Assembly: GCA_019693395.1 (NCBI GenBank)
Contig: JAAMXP010004967.1
Span: forward strand, 1 to 29,837
Source of the DNA: Ettlia oleoabundans
Lineage: Eukaryota > Chlorophyta > Chlorophyceae > Chlamydomonadales
Length of the DNA: 29,837 nucleotides
Direction: 5' to 3'
Shown here: one piece after another, positions 1 through 10,383 of the stretch
Layout of the letters: each line of letters starts with the position of its first letter
Position numbering within the stretch: the stretch's first letter is position 1
Program-made: the position numbers and the translations under genes
The notes under the pieces: generated by a model
The model's input: only the letters and a program-made list of their open reading frames with translations
Databases searched by the model: none
What the model was told of the DNA's origin: nothing

Positions 1-939
1 GGGTGGGGGGCAAGGTGGGCAGGGGCTACCAGAGCAGTGCAGCAATACCCAAGCTGGAGGCACATCCTTGATGGAACATCAATGGTGTGCCCATGGTGTG
101 ACAAGTTTGTGGCGCCACTGGACTGGACTAGATTGTTGAAAACAGAAAGGGGCGAGAAGAAAGCTGGCGTGGGCAACCACAAACCGCAGCAGCAGCCAAA
201 TTACGGTAGCGGGATGGTGCAATGCGGTGACAGTACGTGAACTGTGTAACAGCGGTTGGCAATCAATATGTGATCACCCAGAGTGTTATGCATCAAGCTG
301 AGGCTGCATGGCCACTCACTGGTCCAGCCACCGGGGTCCTTCAGAGTGAACATGGTGGCGGTGACGGGGCACCCATTGGACGTCACCCGCCCCTTAGTTA
401 TTTTTAGCACTGCATCACGCGCCTCTATGTCCACGCCGTCATCATGCTGCACCCGGCCATTGGGCAGTGGCAAGCAGGGGTCGACACAACAGGAGGCCAT
501 AGAGTGGTGCGCACGCAAGAAGGCACTTCGGTTCTAGCTCCTACACAGCACCCCAACATGAAAAGGTCGCAAGTTGCGCTGAGTGCATGACTGTGCAAAG
601 CTGAGTGGTGCTAGTGAGCAACCAAGGTGTGGCGCACCGTGAACAGGACAAACATTGGGAGCTGGTCGGGGGTGAGGCCGCCGGGTGCCGAGATGGAAGG
701 CGGAATTGCGGCAGCTGCAATGTAAATTAAGCGTGACACACTCTAGATTAAGCTCATATACAGCTACTTTGATCCAGAAATTATGGTGTGGATTGGGCTG
801 TTCACGTGCTCCATAGCTCAGGCGGCTGGTTAGGCAGCGGCAAATGCCGCCACCGCCGCAGTGCCGCCCAGGGCCCGGCCCTACCTGCGCAGACCGCAGC
901 CGCTGCCAGCAGAAACGTGATCGCAACTTCTACCCGCAT
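1..939 (-). CDS. Polysaccharide deacetylase (NodB/chitin-deacetylase-like), secreted, 5' part only
   Basis: Predicted to remove N- or O-acetyl groups from a cell-wall or extracellular polysaccharide. The ATG is at 939-937. Exon 1 (939-885) encodes MRVEVAITFLLAAAAVCA, a clear signal peptide, and ends at a CAG|gtaggg donor. Exon 2 (714-638) reads AAIPPSISAPGGLTPDQLPM then FVLFT. Exon 3 (446-320) opens with HDDGVD, so the join gives FVLFTHDD, the NodB motif 1 with the catalytic and metal-binding Asp pair (residues 46-47). It continues through GCPVTATMFTL and ends at a gtgagt donor. Exon 4 starts at 127 and contains GHTID, the usual start of the motif 2 region. All four junctions keep phase. The His-x-x-x-His part of motif 2 is not visible: either exon 4 ends right after GHTID and the rest lies left of the window, or the motif is altered. 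The 3' end is outside. The family call is fairly sure; the substrate is unknown. Confidence 0.8.
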
Positions 940-1642
940 GGTACTCTCCACTGGACGCGAGTTGCTGTGGCCTGCAACCGGGGAGCCGACTGGGGTGAGC
1001 ATGGTCGCGTTGCGCAAAATCCAAGAGCGACGTCGTGGATGCATGCCCAATACCTTGTGCTTCAATCTAGAATAAGACACGCGACAGGCGACCAAGTCGG
1101 AACCAGGAACCCCAGCAGTGAAGGTTGGGTCGTGGAGAGAATTGCGCAGCTGTTCACAACGATGGAACACGAACAAGTGAGAGGTGTTTTCCATCAGCGT
1201 ATTCCGGATGGCCACACATGTGAGTACACCAGTTGGCACTGCCGCCAGCTCTGCCGCCCAGCGCCTTGCAAGTGGGCCCAGAGGCCACTGGCTGGGATGG
1301 TGAATGAGGCAGGCAGTTTAAAATCTGTCTCTTGGTTATCAGGCACGCTGGCTGCTTAACATATCCATACATTTCATGTCAGTTGCTCGGCAGTGCCAGG
1401 CTGTTCCGTTTCAAGTGCTAGGCCCTCCCAACCTTGACAGAAGCGTGGCTCAACGCAGCAAAAGGATATACCCCCTTGATTTTCACAATTCTGCTGTAAA
1501 TCCATCCATGCAGGCTCATAATAGTCAATGGAGGTTACAGGCATAAGATAAAAAGCTCTGAACACGTCCAAGGAAATGGTACTTCTCGATCATCGTAAGC
1601 CCTGTAATTGAGCTAGTGCAGCAACTGCCTTCTGCCAGTTCA
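940..1642. other. Intergenic: 3' UTR of the URB2 gene and promoter of the deacetylase gene
   Basis: About 700 bp with no supportable coding exon. The left part should hold the 5' UTR and promoter of the minus-strand deacetylase gene, whose ATG is at 939. The right part is the 3' untranslated region of the large minus-strand gene that stops at 1643. Short open frames exist on both strands but lack protein-like composition or usable splice signals. Confidence 0.6.
1535..1539 (-). terminator. TGTAA poly(A) signal of the URB2-like gene
   Basis: TGTAA on the minus strand, about 105 nt downstream of the TGA stop at 1645-1643. TGTAA replaces AATAAA as the polyadenylation signal in Chlamydomonas and related green algae. 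Its position fits a normal-length 3' UTR. Confidence 0.6.
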
Positions 1643-4600
1643 TCAGACCTTGCCGGTATACCTGCCACTCTTCTCATACTCGGCCTTGAGAGCCGCCAGC
1701 GCTGCCCGCCAGCTGGCTGCTGCGTTGGGGCCTCGCTGCCCACCACCTCCAACGTATCCCAGGGAGGCGTAAAGGAACTGGATCTGCACAGGAAACATCA
1801 ACGAAGCAGATGTCGTCATGAACAGGGACGAGGATGTGTGTGATAAGAGGCGGCAAGAATGATCCGTTATCAAAAGGCGGCTTTCAATAGGAGTCCAGAA
1901 ATCTTGCTGGTGTACAACACCTTTTCAACGCCAAACGCTGGGGGCCATTGTATAGGGCCACGTCATCACGCACCTCTGCAGACGAGCAGGCACCATAGAG
2001 CGCAAATGCGCCCTGCTTCAGCGCTGCCGCGGAATCCGCGCACATTGGCGCGCCAGCCATCACGTCCTCTTCTTCCCTGGCAACTGTTGCAGCAGCCGCT
2101 AATATGTTGCTGCTCCCCACATCAGCAGCGCTGCTGTCAATCGCCTGGGGCGCCACAGCACCAGCTGCTGCAGAAGGGCTAGAGTAGTGGAGCAGCGCAC
2201 GGCTCCTGGAGCTTGGTGGTGCCGCTGCCAGTACGAGGTAGTCAGCCAGAAGCTGGGGGCAGTACCGGCCAATGCCGGCTTCCTGCGAGGGGCGACGATT
2301 GTACATACTCTACAAACTTCAGTGGGTGCAAATGGAGGCATTTGGGTTATGCAGACCAGACACCCTAAACTGCCCAACATAGTACTCAAGCCATTATAAC
2401 CATGACATAACCGGCGCTTGCTGCTGCAATGTTGTTTCGCTGCCATGCACCATGAGCTGCAGCAGGACCAGCAGCCCACCTTGAGGCCCGCCAGCTCAGC
2501 CATCACCGCCGCCAGCAGCTCCGCGCACTTCACCCGCCAGCACTGCTCACGCTGCAACCACTGCTGCTCTTGGCCCTGCTCTCGCGCCTGCACCTGCGCG
2601 TGGCTGTGCCCTGGCAGCAGGCCCTGTAGCTTGGCCGAGAGCTCTGCCGCTGCCAGGAAGCGCAGCAGGGCCCGCACAGCCTGGAGCACCAACGGCAGGC
2701 ACCGTCGCAGCTCCTGCAGAGGAAAAGGGATAGAACAGTAACAGGCAGTAGCGCGACAGCAGGTCAGCATGAGAATCAGGCACGAACTTGGGTGTAGACG
2801 CTATAAGTCCCATCCCAGTGGGCACTTGTTATGACCAAACGGTGCTACCAAATTCAAGGGGGAAGCTCACCTGCTGCCTGTGGCGCAGCATGGCCAGCAG
2901 GAGGTGGCAAGAGGCAGAGAAGAGGCCCGCGCCGCCGCTGATGCCCAGCCTGAAGCAGAAGCCTGGCATTGCTGCTCCCACTGTTGCACCAGTTGCCGAC
3001 ACAAGCGGTTGGTACTTCTGCAGCAGCGGGTGCTCGGCATAGGCAGCCCACAGAGCAGTGACGCTGCCCAGAATGCTGCCCACTTCGGCTGAAGCTAATG
3101 GGAACAGCTTGGGGCGCGCTGCCAGTGACTCCAGGGCGCGCAATGCGGTGCACAATGCTGCCACCTCAACGGCAGTGGGTGCTGCTGTTGTCGCCAAACC
3201 CACGGAGGCATGGACCGCCGGTGGCGTCTGAGGGGCAACAGCATTGGGAGCAAGGAGCTTGCTACTGCTGTTGCCGTTGCCGTTGCCGCCCTCTCCCGCT
3301 GCCAGGATGGCAGCCGCCAGCTGCTGCAGGCTTGGCAGCTGCTGCTGCTGCTGCTTCCCCTGCTGCCCCGCCGTCAGGCTGCTGCCGTAAGTAGTACCAG
3401 CGATGTACGACGTAAGCAGCGCTGCGAGGCGCTCGCTGTGCTGGCCCAGCAGTCGCTGCTGACGGTTGCCGCCGGTGCCTGCCTCCAGCAGAGCGAGCGC
3501 CAGCTCACACAGCGGCAGTGCCAGGCTGCTGCCAGGTGCTGCTGGTAGTGCAGCCTCAAGAAAGCGCAGGGGAAGCAGCAGCTGCTGGCTGCTACTGCCC
3601 GCCAAGAGCTCTCTCAATGCCTCCAGCAGCAAAGGGCGAGCAGCCCCGCTGCACCTGTTGCCGCATCTTGCACCCTGAACTGTCCCCGCTGCTGCCGCCG
3701 CTGCCGCTGGGAATGTGGCAGCAAATGGGATGATGTGCCTGGCCGGCGAGATGCCCCCTGCTTCTGCGAGCCCCTCAGGGTGCTCTGCTGCCAGCAGGTG
3801 CAGCAGCAGCGCCAGCAGGCTGGCATAGTGGCTGCTGCTGGCAGCAGGGCGCATGCGGCCGGTGAGGCTGCAGGCTGCGCCCAAATGCTCCAGAAGAGCG
3901 CCCCGCAGCAGCCTAGAAGGCACTCCCGCCAGCAGCTGGTGCTGCGAATGCTGCCCGGCCGACAGCTGTGCCAGTAGCTGTTCGCTTGCTTGGAGGCCGG
4001 CAGACAGCGTGCTGACGCAATTACCACTGCTGCCACCATTGGTGTTAGCAAGCTGCTGCTCCCATGCATCTGCTGCTGGGTGGTCGCAGCATCGCAGCCG
4101 CAGCAGCAGCGCAGCCCCGCGGTACAGGCTGGAGGCCAGCAGTACTGCCTGCCATCCGCCCCTCAATGCCTCAGCTGCTGCTGGTGGTAGCGCTGCCGCA
4201 ATGGCCGCATCAAGGTCGGCCGCAGCACCCCCAATAGCAGCAGATGTGGCAGCTTGAAGGTGTAGCTGACCGCTCCTCGCTGCACACAAGATTTCTGCTA
4301 CGGCAGAGCGGCAACTGCCCTTGTTACTGCCTGCAGGCACAGCTGCATGGCACGCCGCAAGGCAGCCCTGTGCCAGCACGGCTGCTGGCCACCGCTGCTG
4401 AGACTGGCTGGAGAGTTGCCTGCTGAGGTGCCGTGCAGTTTCCTGCAGGCTGCTGCTATCATTGACTGCAATGTATGCCCCGCACACAGCTCGCATCACC
4501 CCACTGCTGCGCTCAGCCACAGCGCAAACCTGCTGCAAGGCCTCCTCATGTACAGTGGTGGGTGCCGCCACGGTGGCCAAGGCGGCTGTGGCGGTCAAAG

Positions 4601-7600
4601 CCGCCTGCAGCACCCCTGGCAGCAGCTGCTGTTGGCCGCTCAAACCGCCACCATTGCTGCTAGCGACGCTGCCGTCGCCTGCCAAACTCGCCAAGAGCGC
4701 CAGGCAGCTGGAAGCAGACAACAGGGCAGGAGCGACGATCGCCCTTGGCTGCTGGCCTGACGCATGGGCGGCTTGCATGAAGGCTAGGCTGCCCCCACAG
4801 CAGCACAGCAAGCTGCCAAGTGCTACCACTGCCATGCCTGCTGCGGCTTCAGTTGGTAAGTAGCCAAGCGGCAGCTGAGCCAGCAACAGTGCCAGCCGCT
4901 GAACTACAGTAGTGCCGCCGCCAGCCGTATCGGAGGTTTTGGCTCCTATGCTGCCATTTGCTGTTGCCTGATGCTTGCGCTTTTTGCTGCCAACCGCAGT
5001 GTTGCCATTGCCGTCGTTAGGAGCAGTGGACAGACCAGCCGCCAGCGCAGTAATGCAACGGCAGCTGCCCTCCGTCGCTGCTGCCCAGGCCTTGCTTTCC
5101 ACCGCCTTGCCTTTAGCCACCTGCCCCAGCTGCTCCAGCAAAGCCGCCAGGTGGCCGCCCATGCCACCCTCTGCAACACCTGCTTCTTTTGCTGCTGTTG
5201 GGCTTTGGTCTGATTTCTTTCGCTTCTTCTGCTTTGGTTCCTCTTTCTGTCCAGTGAGGCCTTCGCCTGATGCGCTGGCAGCGGCAATCAAGCCGCCAAG
5301 CACCGAGCTGCAAACACAGCAGGAAGGAAAGGCCTGAAGCCTATGGGTTGATAGGTGAACGGGTAAGAGGGGCAGTCTTGAGGAGGGATAATGCATTATA
5401 GACTGTCAGGCTCATGATGGTTATGCTGCTGTCCCCAATACACCACCTAGCCACCTTGCCTGAGTGCTGCGCTCATCTCAGCCGCAGCCGCCGCAGGCAG
5501 CAGCTCCGCCAGCCGCCGCTGCTCCACGAGCTCACACCCCTGCACCAGCTGCCGGCACAGCTGCGGCTTTGGATGCGGCAGCTTGCCCTGTGATGCCTGC
5601 CTGCTAGCGATGCCGTCCTCCATGGTTTGTGTTGCACCAGCGGACGCCGCCGCTTGGCGCAAGCAGCCTTGCAGCAGCGCTTGCAGTGGTGCTGCTGCGG
5701 CCCACTCCTGAAGCACCGGCATTGCCCGTGCCGCCACGTGCAGCGCTGCACAGCTGTCCACAGGGCTGCTGCCGCCTGCCACCTCCTCACCAGCTGCCGC
5801 CGCAACAAATGTAGCAAGCTGCCGAAGCTCACCCGCTGCCTGCTCACTCTGCGCTTGCCGTGCCTCCACCTGCTGCTGGCACAGCTGGTGTACGTCAGGC
5901 CCGCCCTCTGGCTGTGAGTCGCCTCTCTGCTCGGCGCTGCCGCTTGGCAGCAGCGTTACGGGGCAAGAGTGGGTCAAGTACTGCTGCTGCCTGTGCAGCA
6001 CTGCCAGGCGCTGCTCGGCTGCCTGCAAGAGGGCCGCATGGAGGCTACTGCCGCTGCTGGCTTGGTTCAGCAGGTCAACCAACTGGGCAATGCAGGTGGC
6101 GGCGCCGCTGCCGCTGTCGCTATTGACAGGCTGTTGCCCGTTGTGGGGTGGCTGCTGCAGCAGCGGAGCAAAGTAGCTTGCACTCCCGCATGTTGTATCC
6201 ACTGCCCGGCCGCCCAGTTGTTGCTGAGCATGCTGGCCTGCCAGGGGTGCAACCTGCAAGGAAGGAACAACGAAGCGCCAACGCTGACTGTGGCTGGTGG
6301 GAAGGGAAAGGTTGTGCCTCGATTTTTATTCAAAGCCGTCCAACAGCATGGTTGATGTTAGCAGGAGCAGTCTCTTGGATGCAAACAACTCAAAGCAGCC
6401 CAGGCTTCCAAGAGGGCGTGGGTCACCTCTGGATGTAGCGCAGCACAGCGGGCATGTACTGCCAGGGCCCGGCAGTACAGCCGCAGCAGCACAGGAAGCA
6501 GCTCCTCGTATCCCTGTTGGCTCTGCCGCCTCTTCCTTGCCTTCTTTCCTTCACTGCCCGCCTTGGTGCTGCCTGTGTCGGCCACTGCTTGCAGAAGGGG
6601 CAGCAGCACCAGCGCCAAGGCTGCAATGAGCGCCTGTGCTGCCAATGCAGCTGGCACGGCGGTGGTAAGGTTGACTTGCAGGCTGGTGAGGCAGCAGCAG
6701 TGCACATCTACCAACAAAAGCTGTCCAGTGCTGATATCACCGCTGCTGGCTGAATGCGGCACCGCCTCTGCGGCCAGTCGCAGCAGCATGGGGACCTGGC
6801 CAGAGGGCAGCTGCCTCACAGCTGCCGCCAGCGCTGCACGGAAGCGGGTGCTGCGTAGAACTGCCGCAGCCGCAGCAGACGACGGTCTCTCATTGAGTGC
6901 AGCATCCCGTGGCTGCTGCTGCTGCCGCCGCTGCTGGAGCGCGTCCGCCAGCGACTGCAGCAGCACTTGCAGCTGCCGCAGCTCAGCAAAAGCCCGCAGC
7001 AGGCTGCAGGCCACATCAACCGCCACTTCAGCGCTGCCGCTGGTGTTGCCTGTGCCGGCTGCAGATGGGTGCGGGGAGCACAGCAGGAGGGGCCAGAGCA
7101 GCGGCAGCTGCGCCTGGATCACTCTGTGCTCCACCGCCAGCACGCCGCGCAGCACACCCAGCGCTGCGGGGATCACAACACCGGAGCTACCCTGCTGCTG
7201 CTGCTGGGCCAGCTGTAGGGCCAGATCAGCCAGCTGCTGCAACAGCAGGCGCTGGTGGCCGGCTGGGTCCTGTGTTGGGCGGTACAGTTGGTACTGCCGC
7301 AGGCCAGCCGCAAGATGGGACAGGCACCTGCACGGGGGTGGGGACAACAGCAACAAACCGGGACAGACTTAGCAAGCACAAACGATACAGGGCTGCCTCA
7401 TGAGTACAGCGGTGAAGTTGGCTTGACCAGCAGTAAACAATCACACGAGTGCGCATATCGCAGTTCCTCCACCCCATCCCCTCTGCCCACCACGCCAGCC
7501 TGCCATCACATCCCATCCTAGCCCATCCCGCAAGCCAGAAAGCGGTGCATGAACAGAAAGCGGCACACGAGGCACCTGAGAGCTTTCGCCAGCTGTTCGC

Positions 7601-9336
7601 TCACTGCCTCTTGCCCTGACGCCTGCTGCTGCCGGACCCTGTGCATGTGCGGCAGCAGCGTGCGCAGCAGGGCCAGCCAGAAGTGGAAGTCGGCGGACAC
7701 GCTGATGCTGCCGCCTCCGCTTGTTGCCAGCTGTTTGGGCGGTGGGGTGATGCTGGTTGCAGCGTCACCCTCTGCAGCACCCGCCCCTTCGGTAGGCTGC
7801 CTCTGCTGCTGCTGGTCGCGGCTTGCTGCCTGGCCAGTGATTGCCGCTTCTGCAAGGCAAAGAAAGCGGGACATGGCAGCTTGCAAGGCAGCCAGCAACA
7901 CTTTCTTTCTGGAATGGCAGCCAGCTGCAGGCGGGGAGAAGGGCGGCATGCTGCGACAGCAGTTTTCTAACCGCATGAGTTAGGTCCACTATGCTGTGCT
8001 GCTGGGGTTGGCAACCACGCAAGAAGGCTTGCCTGTCTCCGCCGTCTTGCGGTGCTGGCAAAGCACCGCGCAAAACTGGCCCGCCATCCAAGGCAGCAGC
8101 GGAGCCGGCAGGTGCTCCTGCTCCGCTTGAGCCCTCAACACGGTGAACAGCCGCTCGGCATAGCTTCCTCCCCGCTGCTGCTGCTGCTGCTGGTGGCCGC
8201 TGGCAGCATACTCCCCAATAGACCCATCGTCTTTTGCCGCATCCTCTCTCAATGCTGCCGTTGTTGCTGATGCGAGGGCAGCTGCCATCTCAACAGCTGC
8301 TGCAGCTGCCAGCGCCGGCACATGCTGCTGATCGAAGAGCAGCTCTCGCAAAAGCTGCACGCAGCATGCAGCCAGCTCACTACCACTGCTGCCAGCAGCT
8401 CTGGTGGGAAAGGCTGCCCTGGACAGCAGCGGCAGCAGGCGGGGAACTGTTGCATCCCACACCTTGCGCTGATTAGGGTGGCCGGCTGCCGCTGCGAGCA
8501 GGAGGCGAACTGCTGCCGTCGCCACAGCCGCCCACCCCTGGCCCTTCTGCGGTGCATCTGATGTCGCCGTTGATGCTGCCATGTGCCCAACCAGTGCGGC
8601 CTCTGCTGCGCCTGTGGCATGCTCGATGCTGGGTCGGAACGCGCTGCCAAACTTCCCTTGCAGCAGGTGGAGCAGGGTGGCCAGCTGAGTGAGCAGCTCG
8701 CCGTGCTGAGTTGGCTGCTGCTGCTCCTGACCCTCCTGCTGCCCTCCTTGCACTGGCAGCTGCTGCAGCGCCGTGGTTGCTGCCGGCAGCAGCGTGGCAG
8801 GCAGCTGATGGGTGGCGGCAGTGCTGCTGCTGCCCAGCACCGCAGTCAACACAGCCCAGCAGCGCGGCTGCAGGGAGGCATGCGGCCCAGCGCTGTCCGC
8901 CTGCTGCTGCATACGCTTCTTGCCCTGCTTAGCTCCCCCGCTGCTCCCGGCTGCAGTTGACGCTGCTGATGGACCCGTTCTTTTGGTCAATGCACCGCAG
9001 GCCCATTCTACTAGGGACCGCAGGCAGTGGGCGTGCACCAGCGGCGGCAGGGCTGCTGCATCCGCACCCGTCCGGGGCGCTGTTGATCCCCCATTACTCG
9101 CGCGTCCTTCATCCAGCAGTGCCTTCACCAGCTGTTCTGCCGCACACAGCTTGCTGCACTCATGGGGTCACAGCAGAGTGGTGCAAGAGAAGGCGAAGAC
9201 TGGCAACTGGCCACCGGCGGCGGCGGCCCATCGCGGCATGCATGGCCTGCTTGCGCGTCGGCACCGACAGCGCTTACCTTTCAAACTCGGCGTCGCTGCT
9301 ATACAATAACCGGAAGGTCGCGGCCAAGGAAGTCAT
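1643..9336 (-). CDS. URB2: Urb2/Npa2-family nucleolar pre-rRNA processing protein, 9 exons, about 2,114 aa
   Basis: Urb2/Npa2 proteins act in the nucleolus in early 60S pre-ribosome assembly and 27S pre-rRNA processing. Exons: 9336-9278, 9153-8033, 7924-7576, 7327-6427, 6253-5460, 5307-2871, 2713-2480, 2282-1974, 1783-1643. Exon 1 reads MTSLAATFRLLYSSDAEFE and ends at a perfect gtaagc donor. The family signature is C-terminal: LFSASCHLLLAMLRHRQQ at the end of exon 6, then LLADYL followed by an acid-rich linker and GAFALYGACSSAE, then IQFLYASLG and the final AEYEKSGRYTGKV. The last 230 or so residues align well with the Urb2 C-terminal domain as I know it. The rest is a helical, HEAT-like, Ala/Leu/Gln-rich scaffold with CAG/CTG runs. 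Basic clusters KKARKRR (about 771-777) and KQKKRKK (about 1100-1106) fit nucleolar targeting. About 2,100 residues is closer to plant homologues than to the roughly 1,500-residue human protein. Intron 5 needs a GC donor; the exon 2/3 junction is the least certain (an alternative is 8077 joined to 7950). Confidence 0.85.
8174..8192. repeat. (GCT)6 trinucleotide run in URB2 exon 2
   Basis: Plus-strand GCT run that reads as a CAG run on the coding strand and encodes a polyglutamine tract in the URB2-like protein. A similar run is at 3338-3354 in exon 6. They are coding microsatellites likely to vary in length between strains. Confidence 0.75.
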
Positions 9337-10383
9337 GCTGTTGTTGGCGCCATGCAAATCAACGGGGCTGGCTCGCATGCGCGCCGTTCCGCTGCACCAA
9401 CCAGTGGCAAACAAACTATAACCAGCTCCGTATGCGATGTTGCAACATGCCATGTGCTATGTGTGCTATGCCGCTCCCGCACCAGCTGACCAGTCTGGCC
9501 TCCCATCAGGGGCGACAGGTGTCTCCCATCTGCAGCTGGCTTCCGCTCACATTATGCCTAAGCAGCCCAGGGTGCCGATTGCTAAGCCAGGGGGATGGGT
9601 GACATCTACACGGTACCATGCCGCTCTGGCGCCAATGCAGGGCGGCCGTGACCGCCGGCACAGCTGATAGTACATTTCCCAAGGTTGCCTGTAATTCCTT
9701 TTTGCCGTCAAGGTATCTTGCATGGTGATGCAGTAGAGGTCACGAGGTCCTAAGGCATGTGTTGCAACTCTCTTCTTTCTTCCTGCAACGAGCCCCATCA
9801 GCCTTCCAATGCTGTTTTCCTTGTGCAGTCTGCACTCGTAATGTTAACATGACCCCTGTTGCTTGCCAGTCATTACCTGGTTGAAGTGCAGGTCGAGGCA
9901 GCATCGGTGGCCCTCATTGACGGGGCACTCACGGCTTTGCTGCATCGAGCAACCTTGTTGATAGTGTTCCGAGGCAGCGCTGCTCAAGCCACCCCAGGGC
10001 TGGCGCTTGGACAGCCCCAAACAGCAGTCGAGCACCAGCACAGCAACGCTCGGAGCAGTTTTAGCCCGACACCCATCCAAAAGGAGCGCATTTACCGCTC
10101 TTATTTGCAATCATGAGGTTCCCACCAGGCATTCCTGGCAGCAGCAATGCTGGGGCTGAGCGGGAGGTATCTGCCGCGGTACATGAACGCCTGGCTGCCT
10201 GGAAAAGGTCAATCATTACAGGTGGTGCAGTCATTACAGGTACTTGGTGTACTTTGAGGGAAGGAAGGGAATTTCCCTGCACGCTTGCTGGCGGGATCCT
10301 ATTACGAGTGCATGTCAGAGTCAGAGGAGGGAGGGATGGAGCAGGACGCGGAAGGACAGGAGGAGGCAGACGAGGGCTAGCAG
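9337..10383. other. Intergenic: URB2 promoter, then sequence leading into the unknown gene family
   Basis: About 1 kb without a gene I can support. The first few hundred bases lie upstream of the URB2 ATG on the minus strand and should hold its promoter. From about 10257 to 10379 the plus strand has an open acidic stretch (SYYECMSESEEGGMEQDAEG and onward) that hits a TAG at 10378-10380, just before the first exon of copy A. It may be a further upstream exon of that gene or a decayed one. Stops upstream and the lack of a clean donor prevent a call. Confidence 0.5.

Noticed and set aside
534..926. 130-codon minus-strand open frame across the deacetylase gene
   Set aside because: It reads the signal-peptide exon and following introns in the wrong frame; the phase-consistent splice model explains the same region with conserved motifs.
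3210..3548. Plus-strand open frames through 2.4-9.3 kb (Cys/Arg/Leu-rich)
   Set aside because: They mirror the CAG/CTG-rich minus-strand URB2 exons. Their composition (Cys, Arg, Leu runs) is what antisense of Ala/Gln codons gives, and they lack splice or family support.
6563..7372. 269-codon plus-strand open frame rich in Ser, Ala and Cys
   Set aside because: Antisense of URB2 exon 4 with no start context or domain.
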